NCBI GenBank assembly: GCA_003545435.1
Contig: DPYI01000025.1
Span: forward strand, 16,166 to 80,165
Direction: 5' to 3'
DNA: 64,000 bases
From: Patescibacteria group bacterium
GTDB taxonomy: Bacteria > Patescibacteriota > Microgenomatia > UBA10105 > UBA927
In this document: piece by piece, positions 43,387-51,593 of the stretch
How the letters are laid out: every line of letters starts with the position of its first letter
Position numbering within the stretch: the first letter of the stretch is position 1
Translations under genes and position numbers: made by a program
Notes under the pieces: generated by a model
Database searches by the model: none
What the model was told of the DNA's origin: nothing
The model's input: the letters and a program-made list of their open reading frames with translations, nothing else

Positions 43387-45056
43387 ACAATAAAAACGCA
43401 TCCGGATAATACAATAAGCAGAACCGATGCTAAGCTTATCATAGTAGCCACACGACGACGTTTCGTATCAGTAAATTTAACAACCACATAGTGATCGCCT
43501 TCATCTATCCAGAATGTCATGAGTCCTCGATACGTTGAATCCTGAAATTGAAGTCCTGCAGAAATTCCGTCAACATAAATTTTCCAACCGGGGAAATACA
43601 GTGTATTTTCAACCAGACGTGTTTGCTTCGTTGCTCGCACTCGATATTCATGTATAGTTGATAAACGTCTCTCTGCCTCGATTTTCGCGTCTCCGTCAAT
43701 AACCTCCATCGGATTGGCAGGAGTATGTTCCATAAATCGTACGGACCAAATCGGGCTGCTTTCTCCTGTATCTGTAGTCCCTGCATAAATACCGGCATAT
43801 GATGTATCCCCGTCTGCTGCGTACCCTTTCGGATGCCACATATATATAGTTGAAGCTATTATCAACAAACTGCACACGATAATGTATGAGCTGCAATAAC
43901 GCGAAAGAAAGCGAGCCAATACCGACGGTAATTCGACTATTCCTATTCCGCCAATAACTGCAGCAATAAATGTGGTTAAGCTTAAAAATCTCCAGGGAAA
44001 CTGAAAATTCTGAAGAATTTTAATCCTTGTCCAAATAAATTCGGACGCGGAGGTCATTATAAATAAAGAAAAAATGAATATCATGAGGGAAGCAGCCAGT
44101 AGAATCCGTACCCTCATGTTTTTCGATTTCAATATAATAATAATTGATGTTATTAATCCTATCCATTGAAAATATCCAATGGATTTTGTAAGAGTCGCAG
44201 TTCCTCCGTAATTCCAAGGCGAATAAAAAAACCATGAAAATGGTACAAAACGGGTCATCGCTTCTCCTGCGGTTACAATATTTCTCAGCGTGTATTTACC
44301 TTCAAAAAATGCAGGGATCCAAAAAAATGCGGAAAGACCAAAGCCGAGGAGTATAAAGTATAAAGTATTAAGCATAAAGTATAAAGATAGTTTTGATTCA
44401 TAAACGTAAAGATAAAGAACATATAATCCAATAACGGGTAAAAACATGAGCGATATAGCATTGTGAGATAAAATAAATAATGCAAATGACACAGTTAATC
44501 CAATTCCATGCTTGACACTTGATACGTGATACCTGATACTCTTTTCCCGTATTGCAAGTTTGTAAAGGAAATAACAAATCAGGGGCGGAAAAACAAAAGC
44601 CGCGTGTTCACCTATGGCACCCCTTACATAAAGGTCAACAAACCGATACGGAGCAAATCCATAAAGAAGCGCACCAACAAATCCTACCTTCGTTCCCCAC
44701 ACCTCTTTCATCCATACATACATGGTTAGCAGGCTTGCTATATAGCTGATAACAAAAACGGCCTTAGTCGCATCCACAAATGAAAATCCGATAAAATGAA
44801 GCACGGATGCCGTATACGAAGAAAATGGATAGAGAAACATTAAGATGGGATGACCATAGCCCCAATTTAAATTTCCCGCCCAACGGGGAATCAGAATCCC
44901 CTCCTGTAATGAAGCATAAAAATTAGCAATTCGAACCACATGATCCCTGCCATCATGCGTTATCGGAAGTCCGGGATGGAAAAAACTTATAAGAGGCAAT
45001 AAGGATATGCCCAAAATAATAAGAGGAATAAGTGATAGTAAGGTACATTTTTTCAT
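43368..45056 (-). CDS. PTPS-related polytopic membrane protein (paralog 3 of 3), with two repeat-encoded loops
   Basis: 562 residues from the ATG at 45056, five bases after the upstream stop; the frame to 45119 would overlap it. First loop THDGRDHVVRIANFYASL and RWAGNLNWGYGHPILMF match the family; the C-terminal domain has TLYFPGWKIYVDG. Two loops are longer than in the paralogs: one coded by 44511-44538 (before the LSHN helix) and one by 44350-44384 (before FFWIP). Both are heptanucleotide repeats. The rest of the alignment is intact, suggesting the insertions are tolerated. Function inferred as outer-face glycosyl transfer. Confidence 0.8.
   Translation of the reverse strand: MKKCTLLSLIPLIILGISLLPLISFFHPGLPITHDGRDHVVRIANFYASLQEGILIPRWAGNLNWGYGHPILMFLYPFSSYTASVLHFIGFSFVDATKAVFVISYIASLLTMYVWMKEVWGTKVGFVGALLYGFAPYRFVDLYVRGAIGEHAAFVFPPLICYFLYKLAIREKSIRYHVSSVKHGIGLTVSFALFILSHNAISLMFLPVIGLYVLYLYVYESKLSLYFMLNTLYFILLGFGLSAFFWIPAFFEGKYTLRNIVTAGEAMTRFVPFSWFFYSPWNYGGTATLTKSIGYFQWIGLITSIIIILKSKNMRVRILLAASLMIFIFSLFIMTSASEFIWTRIKILQNFQFPWRFLSLTTFIAAVIGGIGIVELPSVLARFLSRYCSSYIIVCSLLIIASTIYMWHPKGYAADGDTSYAGIYAGTTDTGESSPIWSVRFMEHTPANPMEVIDGDAKIEAERRLSTIHEYRVRATKQTRLVENTLYFPGWKIYVDGISAGLQFQDSTYRGLMTFWIDEGDHYVVVKFTDTKRRRVATMISLASVLLIVLSGCVFIVCRKRK
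44350..44384. repeat. Heptanucleotide tandem repeat AGTATAA, five copies
   Basis: Units: AGTATAA, AGTATAA, AGTATTA, AGCATAA, AGTATAA. Two of five carry a single change. The array encodes part of the loop YFMLNTLYFIL in the PTPS-related protein and sits about 130 bases from another heptamer array in the same gene. Confidence 0.9.
44511..44538. repeat. Degenerate heptanucleotide tandem repeat CTTGATA, four copies
   Basis: Units: CTTGACA, CTTGATA, CGTGATA, CCTGATA. The register TGA-A repeats every seven bases. It codes for the loop SIRYHVSSVKH of the PTPS-related protein, just before the conserved LSHN-containing helix. Confidence 0.85.
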
Positions 45057-45060
45057 ACTT

Positions 45061-46554
45061 CTATTGTGCCATACGTTTCTCAATAAGAAAACCTGATGGC
45101 AGCTCTTTTGTAGAAACAACAGCTCCGTCCTTCACAACCGTTTCCAACCACCCTTTATATGACCACGGTTTTCCTGCATCCGGCTCCATGAGAAGATAAA
45201 ACACGCCGCGTTTCTCGTTATGGGGAACATAATGGTACTTCTTTGTTCCGATCCACCAAAAAAGATAATCATACGGATACGTATAGACAGGGGGAGTAAA
45301 CACTAATACTCCGAATGGCGTGCCTTTTGCGTCTTGAAATATCGCTTCTATTGCCTCCGTTCTTCCTTTAATTTTTTGAGTCCCGCCGAAATCGTCATAG
45401 TCATGTTTCCACATCTGGCGCGTATACGGAATTACAGACTGAATTAATTTTACAAAAAACAGGAGAATTATTATTTTACCAAAAATATTCTTTCTAAAAA
45501 GATAAGAACACAATAGTCCCACAAGCACTATGTACAGAATGGGTAATTCCAGCAGCCACCACTCCCATAGAACTGCTTTATAAAAAAGAAATATAACGAA
45601 AATGATGCATGGAATACTAAATAAACTTATGAGAAATAGTTTATATTCCTTCTTTATTTTTCTATCGCATATGATTATTCCCAATAAAACGACACATGCC
45701 GGGATGAACAGTGTTCTATATGGAAAAAAAGGGAAAGTACCGAATAAATTTGAGGAAAAAACCGCCACATGATCATAAAAAAGTTTTGACAAAGAAGGAG
45801 GGTGGGGTTGGGTTGGTGCTGTTACTGCCATTCGCCATATGCCTTTTAGATTTAAAAATTGGTGCCGAAGATCAAAAATCAATATCGGAATTAACGGAAT
45901 GAATCCCCCGATCATGCTATCCTTAAGAACATCCGGACGGATTTTTGTTGTACCGAATACTATAATGCACGTTGCAATCCCCAATGTTGCTGCCGTCGCA
46001 ATTTCAAAATGCGTCATGAGTCCTAAAAGAAAAAAAATGAAAAACCACGAACGATGACCGCCCTGAAACATCCGGTAGAGTGCCTCTACATAAAAAACCG
46101 TAATAAGCGGGATGACAAAGGGGGGCCATGCAAATCGCGATTGAATGGCTATAGACGGAGATATGGCTATCAAAAAACTGATACAAAATCCTGCAACTCT
46201 TCCAAACCTGAGGGAAAAAATGTAATACGCAAGAATGACAGTGCTTAATCCTATGCAGAACATGAGAAAAAGCTGACCATAAGGATTACCCTGAAAAAAC
46301 AAAAATGGGATTGCCAAAAGATAATACCATCCGGCTCCCTGAAAAAATCCTCCCCCGCCGCCGACTTCGTCTCCGATAAGAGGCAGCGCATGATCAATGA
46401 CAATTGACTTTGCAGCAAGCCAATGTTTCCCCTGATCAAAACCAAAAAGGAAGTTCTTATTCAGAACTTCGATGGAACGTGGGGCGCTGGCAATACAAAG
46501 CAGGAAAAAACAGATAAAAAGTGAAATAGCAGTCTCCCTTTTAATCAATTTCAT
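45061..46554 (-). CDS. GT-C glycosyltransferase (DQG-type, paralog 2 of 4)
   Basis: 497 residues, about 11 helices and a soluble C-terminal domain. FGFDQGKHWLAAKSIVIDH and GGGGGFFQGAGWYYLLAIPF are nearly identical to the next gene's versions. C-terminal FGVLVFTPPVYTYPYDYLF and FYLLMEPDAGKPW also match that gene. The two are tandem duplicates separated by a 36-bp palindrome. Expected to transfer sugars from polyprenyl-phosphate donors outside. Start 46554, 52 bases after the neighbour's stop. Confidence 0.82.
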   Translation of the reverse strand: MKLIKRETAISLFICFFLLCIASAPRSIEVLNKNFLFGFDQGKHWLAAKSIVIDHALPLIGDEVGGGGGFFQGAGWYYLLAIPFLFFQGNPYGQLFLMFCIGLSTVILAYYIFSLRFGRVAGFCISFLIAISPSIAIQSRFAWPPFVIPLITVFYVEALYRMFQGGHRSWFFIFFLLGLMTHFEIATAATLGIATCIIVFGTTKIRPDVLKDSMIGGFIPLIPILIFDLRHQFLNLKGIWRMAVTAPTQPHPPSLSKLFYDHVAVFSSNLFGTFPFFPYRTLFIPACVVLLGIIICDRKIKKEYKLFLISLFSIPCIIFVIFLFYKAVLWEWWLLELPILYIVLVGLLCSYLFRKNIFGKIIILLFFVKLIQSVIPYTRQMWKHDYDDFGGTQKIKGRTEAIEAIFQDAKGTPFGVLVFTPPVYTYPYDYLFWWIGTKKYHYVPHNEKRGVFYLLMEPDAGKPWSYKGWLETVVKDGAVVSTKELPSGFLIEKRMAQ

Positions 46555-46560
46555 AGAATC

Positions 46561-46596
46561 CTTTACTGTAATTCAATCGATTGAATTACAGTAAAG
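46561..46596. repeat. Perfect 36-bp palindrome between duplicated GT-C genes
   Basis: The 36 bases beginning CTTTACTGTAATTCAATC are followed directly by their exact reverse complement half, centred at 46578/46579 on TCGA, with no loop. It is AT-rich and is not followed by a T-run on either strand, so it does not look like an intrinsic terminator. It fills most of the short spacer between two tandem paralogs. Confidence 0.95.
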
Positions 46597-46605
46597 TAAG
46601 TCGAA

Positions 46606-48114
46606 TTAATTACTGCTCTTTATGGTTCGTTTTTCAATAATAAATCCTGACGGAAGTTGCCATGTTTTTTCGATGGTACCGTCTTTAATAACCGTCTCTA
46701 TCCAACCCTTATGCCTCCATGGCTCTCCTGTATCCGGTTCAATCAAAAGATAAAATATACCCTTTTTTTCACTCGGGGGTATGTATCCGTATTGGCTTTG
46801 TCCGTACCACCATATGAGATAGTCGTAGGCATATGTATAGATGGGAGGCGTAAAAACAAGAAGGCCGAATTTTTCTCCCTGAGCATCTTTAAAAATAACG
46901 TCCAGCGCATCTTTTTTCCCCTTAATCTTATGAACACCGCCATAATCCGACAATTCATTTTGAAATGACTGATGTGTTTTTTGTCCGTATGACAGAATCA
47001 TGAGTCCTAAGATGCTTACAACAATACATTTCATGATCAGCCCCTGTTTCCATGCATAAGAGGTGATAATGCCCCCTAATACGGTATATATCACTGTAAG
47101 TTCCGATATCCACCATGGCCATAAATCGTCTTTATAAAATATAAATACAAAAAAAAGAACTGCCGGCAACAGACATAAAAATCCGATAAAACGTTTCTTA
47201 ACGAGAGGAATTTTTCTGTCCATAATCATCGCAATTGATCCAGCTGCCATAAAACCTACAAGGTAAATTTTCGGAATATAGGTAACCTGAAAAGCCCGGT
47301 AAAACTCATCGGAAAATATCATCCTGTGATTAGATAGTATCTTCAGATACTCAATGGTTGAACCAACATATCGTTTTGATCCGGTAAGGGTTTCCAATAC
47401 TCCTCTGCTGTTTAGAAAATCATGCCGAATATCAAATATGATCAGCGGAAAAAGAGGTATCAAAAAGCATACTAAACCAAAAAGCAAATATCTTATTGGA
47501 ATTTTTTCCTTCATGAGAAATGTTCCGAAAATGATGACTGTCGAGATAAAAAGTGAACCCGCTGTGGCTATTTCAAAATGCGCCATAAGACCTATGGTAA
47601 AAAATACCCCTAAAATATACCGGTATTTTTTTTCACAAACCAAGTAAACATTCCGCAACAAGACAACGGTAAGAAAAGGTATAACAAACGGAGGCCATGC
47701 AAATCGTGAATTAGAAATAAGAATAGGAGCAAGTGAAAGCATAAACGCAACCGCCAACACTTCTTTTTTGCTTAATAATGTATAAAAAAGCGACAGAAAC
47801 AGAATAATTATTCCGACTCCGATACCAAACATTAAAACGACTGCTCCATATGGATCGCCTTGAAAAAAGAAAAACGGAATTGCCAAAAGATAATACCATC
47901 CGGGCCCCTGAAAAAAACCTCCCCGCCCGCCCACTTCATCTCCTATAAGCGGAAATTTGTGGTCAATGACAATTGATTTTGCCGCAAGCCAATGTTTTCC
48001 CTGATCAAACCCGAAAACATAATTCCCGCTGATAAGTTCAATCAACCGCGGCATTGCGGCAAGTATAATAATCCCCACACTGACGAGAATAACGACGAGT
48101 GCTTTTTTGTTCAT
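46606..48114 (-). CDS. GT-C glycosyltransferase (DQG-type, paralog 3 of 4)
   Basis: 502 residues, about 11 helices. FGFDQGKHWLAAKSIVIDH and GRGGFFQGPGWYYLLAIPFF in the first loop; C-terminal FGLLVFTPPIYTYAYDYL and PSGFIIEKR. Closest relative in the window is the gene at 45061-46554 directly downstream. The remaining members lie at 35341 and 60045. Conservation of the first loop and of the C-terminal domain but drift in the helices fits a recent duplication with changed acceptor. Starts five bases after the upstream PMT-like gene ends on this strand. Confidence 0.82.
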   Translation of the reverse strand: MNKKALVVILVSVGIIILAAMPRLIELISGNYVFGFDQGKHWLAAKSIVIDHKFPLIGDEVGGRGGFFQGPGWYYLLAIPFFFFQGDPYGAVVLMFGIGVGIIILFLSLFYTLLSKKEVLAVAFMLSLAPILISNSRFAWPPFVIPFLTVVLLRNVYLVCEKKYRYILGVFFTIGLMAHFEIATAGSLFISTVIIFGTFLMKEKIPIRYLLFGLVCFLIPLFPLIIFDIRHDFLNSRGVLETLTGSKRYVGSTIEYLKILSNHRMIFSDEFYRAFQVTYIPKIYLVGFMAAGSIAMIMDRKIPLVKKRFIGFLCLLPAVLFFVFIFYKDDLWPWWISELTVIYTVLGGIITSYAWKQGLIMKCIVVSILGLMILSYGQKTHQSFQNELSDYGGVHKIKGKKDALDVIFKDAQGEKFGLLVFTPPIYTYAYDYLIWWYGQSQYGYIPPSEKKGIFYLLIEPDTGEPWRHKGWIETVIKDGTIEKTWQLPSGFIIEKRTIKSSN

Positions 48115-48118
48115 CTTA

Positions 48119-49819
48119 TCAGTCCTTTCTATCTTTTATTTCAATCGCTGACATGCCGTTTAAGAATGTAATATGTGCGTTATTTCCATGCGGGATTTCG
48201 CTTGTGGAACCGACATAGAGAATACTCCCGTCAAATTCCTCGGTTTGCCAATGAAGCGGCCGGAATTCATACTTATCAAATGCATTCCCCCGCTCTGCAA
48301 AACTTCCTGATTTTGTTCCGCCTCCTTCTAAATATTTCACTGGATCGAACTGGGTATAAAACAGATAGAACATGTATGATTGTTCAAGTCCTGTTGATAC
48401 GACGACCTTTTTATATTTGTTTTTTACCAACTCCGTATATGCTACTGCTTCTTTATATCCGTATTGCCAGTGCTGAGAATACTCCCTGTTCATAATAAGG
48501 AAATATTGAACACAATAGTATGTAATATTAAACAGTGCAAAACAAAAAATAACAGTCAGAAAACAATAAAAGACTATCTGCTTCATCTTTGATTTTTGAT
48601 CCGTCGGCTGACGGATGATTTTTGATCTTACGAATACGATTCCAACCGCGGTAACTATTTGAAATATCGGAAGAAATACTAATGTTCGAATTGCATGCGG
48701 GAGTCCAGACGTCGGAGCAGCAGCAATTGGAGAGATAAGAAACCAACCAAATAAAAATTGACAGACTTTTCCTTTGTTTCTTGCAAGGATATATAACCCG
48801 ATAAGGAAAAACGGTAATTCCCAAATGTACAAAAGACCCATATCAGGAGCATGATGACGGGGATTGTCTCCTGTTAAAAAAAGCCATTTCAGTGAAAAAT
48901 GAGACAAATATCCTGACGCAATGGTTTTTGCATATACAAGACGTCTGTTGTCCAATAGTTCTCCCATGATGTCATGATTTTTTTTATCCTCTTCTATCTT
49001 GGGAATTGTTCTTCCCAAAAGTCCGATTTGATCGGAGAATGAACTTGTCCCTTTGAGCCGAAGCACTGCAGTTTTATCGAAAAGAACCGGAATAATCGGC
49101 AATACGGTCAAAAATCCGACGATGACGGCCCCTAATACGAATCGCCTCTTGTCTTTTGACAACAATTCCTTTCTCCATGTGACGACAAGAAGAATCACAA
49201 GAAGAGGAAGAAAAATCCTCTCGCTGTGATATGCATATAAACCAAGGCCAAACAGAAATGCCGATAAAAAAAGAAATCCCCTTTTCCGTAATCCCGCAAG
49301 GAAACACGTTACTGCCCAAATATTTATCGTAATTCCGGAATTTGCCTCAAAAGCTATTCGGGAAAACTGGATGTGCCAGGGAGAGATAGCGAGAAAAAAA
49401 CTAGAGAGTAGAGCAATGAGGGCAACCGAATCTTTATAATCTTTATAATTGTTATAATTTTTATTTAATTGAACAGGAAGTACCAAGACTAAAAAATAGA
49501 CTCCAACAACAGCCAATATCCCCATAACAGCAGAGGGTAGGCGTGTTGACCACACGCTTAATCCAAATAGAGCTACGGACGGAACTGTCAAGTACGTGTA
49601 TAGCGGAGGCTTATAATCATCAAATGAACGGATCGAAAGAGGAAGAAATGTTCCATATTCATCCTTTCCTGTTTTTGAAATCGAATATGCATTATATCCT
49701 AAAGCCGTTTCATCCCAATCCGGACTGGGAGGCACGTCACCCAATTGATACAATCGGAAAAAACCGGCTATCAGAACAATCAGGCTTACAAGAATCGCTT
49801 GTTTTATTTTCTCATTCAT
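48119..49819 (-). CDS. PMT-like GT-C glycosyltransferase (paralog 1 of 3)
   Basis: 566 residues, about 11-12 helices, soluble C-terminus. The first loop has PDWDETALGYNAYSISKTGK (acidic pair D36/E37) and DDYKPPLYTYLTVPS, a GT39/PMT-like pattern shared with the gene upstream at 49812. Residues about 119-131 (NKNYNNYKDYKD) are encoded by a 9-base repeat and sit at the same loop where the paralog has a heptamer-coded insert, just before IALLSS. Outer-face transfer is inferred. Confidence 0.82.
   Translation of the reverse strand: MNEKIKQAILVSLIVLIAGFFRLYQLGDVPPSPDWDETALGYNAYSISKTGKDEYGTFLPLSIRSFDDYKPPLYTYLTVPSVALFGLSVWSTRLPSAVMGILAVVGVYFLVLVLPVQLNKNYNNYKDYKDSVALIALLSSFFLAISPWHIQFSRIAFEANSGITINIWAVTCFLAGLRKRGFLFLSAFLFGLGLYAYHSERIFLPLLVILLVVTWRKELLSKDKRRFVLGAVIVGFLTVLPIIPVLFDKTAVLRLKGTSSFSDQIGLLGRTIPKIEEDKKNHDIMGELLDNRRLVYAKTIASGYLSHFSLKWLFLTGDNPRHHAPDMGLLYIWELPFFLIGLYILARNKGKVCQFLFGWFLISPIAAAPTSGLPHAIRTLVFLPIFQIVTAVGIVFVRSKIIRQPTDQKSKMKQIVFYCFLTVIFCFALFNITYYCVQYFLIMNREYSQHWQYGYKEAVAYTELVKNKYKKVVVSTGLEQSYMFYLFYTQFDPVKYLEGGGTKSGSFAERGNAFDKYEFRPLHWQTEEFDGSILYVGSTSEIPHGNNAHITFLNGMSAIEIKDRKD
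49432..49467. repeat. 9-bp tandem repeat with core TTATAA, about four copies
   Basis: Units CTTTATAAT, CTTTATAAT, TGTTATAAT, then a degenerate TTTTATTTA. Core and 9-base period are those of the array at 36831-36875 in the unrelated MptB-like gene. The protein shows X-Y-N/K triplets (NYN, NYK, DYK) in a loop. Confidence 0.85.
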
Positions 49820-51497
49820 ATATCACGAGAATCGGATTACCGTTTAATACGTTAACCGTATGCAATATTTTTTTATCTCTTGTTTCAGTTCCTGCTGGAG
49901 CAATATAAAGACACGTACCGGTGCAATCCTCAGGCATATCGCTCGTAAAATGGTATTTCCCAAATCCATACACATGGTAAAACCCTGCTGCATCAAACGA
50001 TGCGTTTTTCGTACGGAAGAATTCATGAGGATCCGTTTTATTATAGAAAAGAGTGTACATATATGGTCTGCCGATTGATCCAGTCATATATATCGTGTCA
50101 TAGTTGCTTTCGATAGGTTGGATGAACTGCAGTGCTTGTTTGTATCCGTATTGCCACTCGCCGGAGAATTCCTTTGGGTAATGAACGTAATAATTGTGGA
50201 GATAATATATAACGCCGAAGCCATAGAAAGATGCGAGCAATAAACAAAAAGCAAACAAGAATACTTTCCTTGTCAGCTTCATTTTTATACGTAATACTGT
50301 CGTTAGTATCCCGTATGCTGTGAATATCTGCCACGTAGGAAGGCTATTGAGGGTCCGCAGGGCATGCGGTGTCTCCCTGGCAACAGCAGCAGGGGCTATT
50401 GCCATGATCATCCAATATAAAAGAAAGAGTGCAATTGATCGATGTTGTACCAACATCGATAATACCCCTATCGCAACAAACGGAGCTTCAATCAGATACA
50501 ACTGTCCCACATCCTGTATGGAAAATTTCGGATTTCCGTCGCCTTTTATAAATAAATATTCCGGCTGGAAATGATCAAGAAAATGGAGCATATAGCTCCT
50601 GGCATACCCAACGCGGCGGTTAAACAGTATTTTTGCCCACCATGCATGCCTGGCTTCTTCAATTCTTCTGTTGGAAACAAGAACAATCTCCGGATCACTG
50701 AAAATATTTACTTCCGTAAAACGAAGTCTGGCCTCTTTTGAGAGTAAATGAGGAATGATCGGAATCATGAAAAAAACTGCAATAATGACACCTGCTCCAA
50801 AAAAGCGCAGGTGTTTCTTTACGGCATTTCGTCCCATAAAAAGCAGTCCTCCTGCCATAAGCGGAACAAAATACCGAGCACTGTTAAACGTATAGACAGC
50901 TCCGACAAACGGAATCCATGCTGCAATCCATAATTTCGGCCTGTCTATGGCCTTTAACACAGCGATGATTCCCAGTACGACAAAAAATAAAGCGATATTT
51001 GCCTCAAATCCTGCCCGGGACAAATTAATATGCCATGGGGAGATTGCCAACAGCAAACTTGATAACAAAGCAATTTGAAATTTGAAATTTGAAATTTGAA
51101 ATTTATTTGAAAATTGAAAATTGGATTTTGAAAATTTGCTGTTGTTAAAATCAGATCTAAATAATTCAATAACTAAAAAATACGTAAGCAGTATCGTCAG
51201 CGTCCCAAAAAGGGCAGAAGGAAAACGCACTGCAAACTCATTTAATCCAAAAACGGCAACAGATGGTACAGTAAGATAAATGCCAAGAGGCGGTTTATAA
51301 TCTCCATAGGCAGTAAACGTATCCAGAGGAAAAAATCGACCATGCTCATCCTTGCCGGTTTTGAGAATCGAATAGGCATTGTACCCGATTGATACTTCGT
51401 CCCAAGAAAGAGACGGTGGATTTCCAGACAGCTGAACAGTGCGGAGAAAAAAAGCAAAAATAGTAATAATAAACAATAAGCAAAATTGCTTTTTCAT
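49812..51497 (-). CDS. PMT-like GT-C glycosyltransferase (paralog 2 of 3)
   Basis: 561 residues from the ATG at 51497 (MKKQFCLLFIITIFAFF). SWDEVSIGYNAYSILKTGK provides D33/E34, followed by GDYKPPLGIYLTVPS. Between helices, residues about 115-142 form a Phe/Ser/Asn/Lys/Gln-rich stretch (SNFQFSNKFQISNFKFQ) coded by heptamer repeats; the paralog at 48119 has its own repeat at this point. The following IALLSSLLLAISPWHINLSR is conserved in both. It diverges from the YfhO gene at 51594; a TATAAT for this gene may lie on the minus strand at 51565-51560. Overlaps the downstream gene by eight bases. Confidence 0.82.
   Translation of the reverse strand: MKKQFCLLFIITIFAFFLRTVQLSGNPPSLSWDEVSIGYNAYSILKTGKDEHGRFFPLDTFTAYGDYKPPLGIYLTVPSVAVFGLNEFAVRFPSALFGTLTILLTYFLVIELFRSDFNNSKFSKSNFQFSNKFQISNFKFQIALLSSLLLAISPWHINLSRAGFEANIALFFVVLGIIAVLKAIDRPKLWIAAWIPFVGAVYTFNSARYFVPLMAGGLLFMGRNAVKKHLRFFGAGVIIAVFFMIPIIPHLLSKEARLRFTEVNIFSDPEIVLVSNRRIEEARHAWWAKILFNRRVGYARSYMLHFLDHFQPEYLFIKGDGNPKFSIQDVGQLYLIEAPFVAIGVLSMLVQHRSIALFLLYWMIMAIAPAAVARETPHALRTLNSLPTWQIFTAYGILTTVLRIKMKLTRKVFLFAFCLLLASFYGFGVIYYLHNYYVHYPKEFSGEWQYGYKQALQFIQPIESNYDTIYMTGSIGRPYMYTLFYNKTDPHEFFRTKNASFDAAGFYHVYGFGKYHFTSDMPEDCTGTCLYIAPAGTETRDKKILHTVNVLNGNPILVIYE
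51072..51104. repeat. Heptanucleotide tandem repeat AATTTGA, four perfect copies plus a partial
   Basis: AATTTGA repeats four times without mismatch from 51072 to 51099 and continues for five bases. Degenerate related sequence (ATTTGAAAATTGAAAATTGG) runs on to about 51125. It encodes the SNFKFQ-type loop of the PMT-like protein. Confidence 0.93.
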
Positions 51498-51593
51498 ACA
51501 AATTACTATCACATTGCTAAAGATATGCTTTATTGTACCATGTAATGAAAGATGGATTTATTATATACTCATAGAAGAGAAAGATTCATTACC

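Noticed and set aside
44350..44538. Heptamer arrays considered as CRISPR-like repeats
   Set aside because: Units are seven bases with no spacers, lie inside an intact coding frame, and no cas gene is present.
46561..46596. Palindrome as an intrinsic terminator
   Set aside because: No T-run follows on either strand and the hairpin would have no loop. It is listed as a palindrome of unknown role instead.
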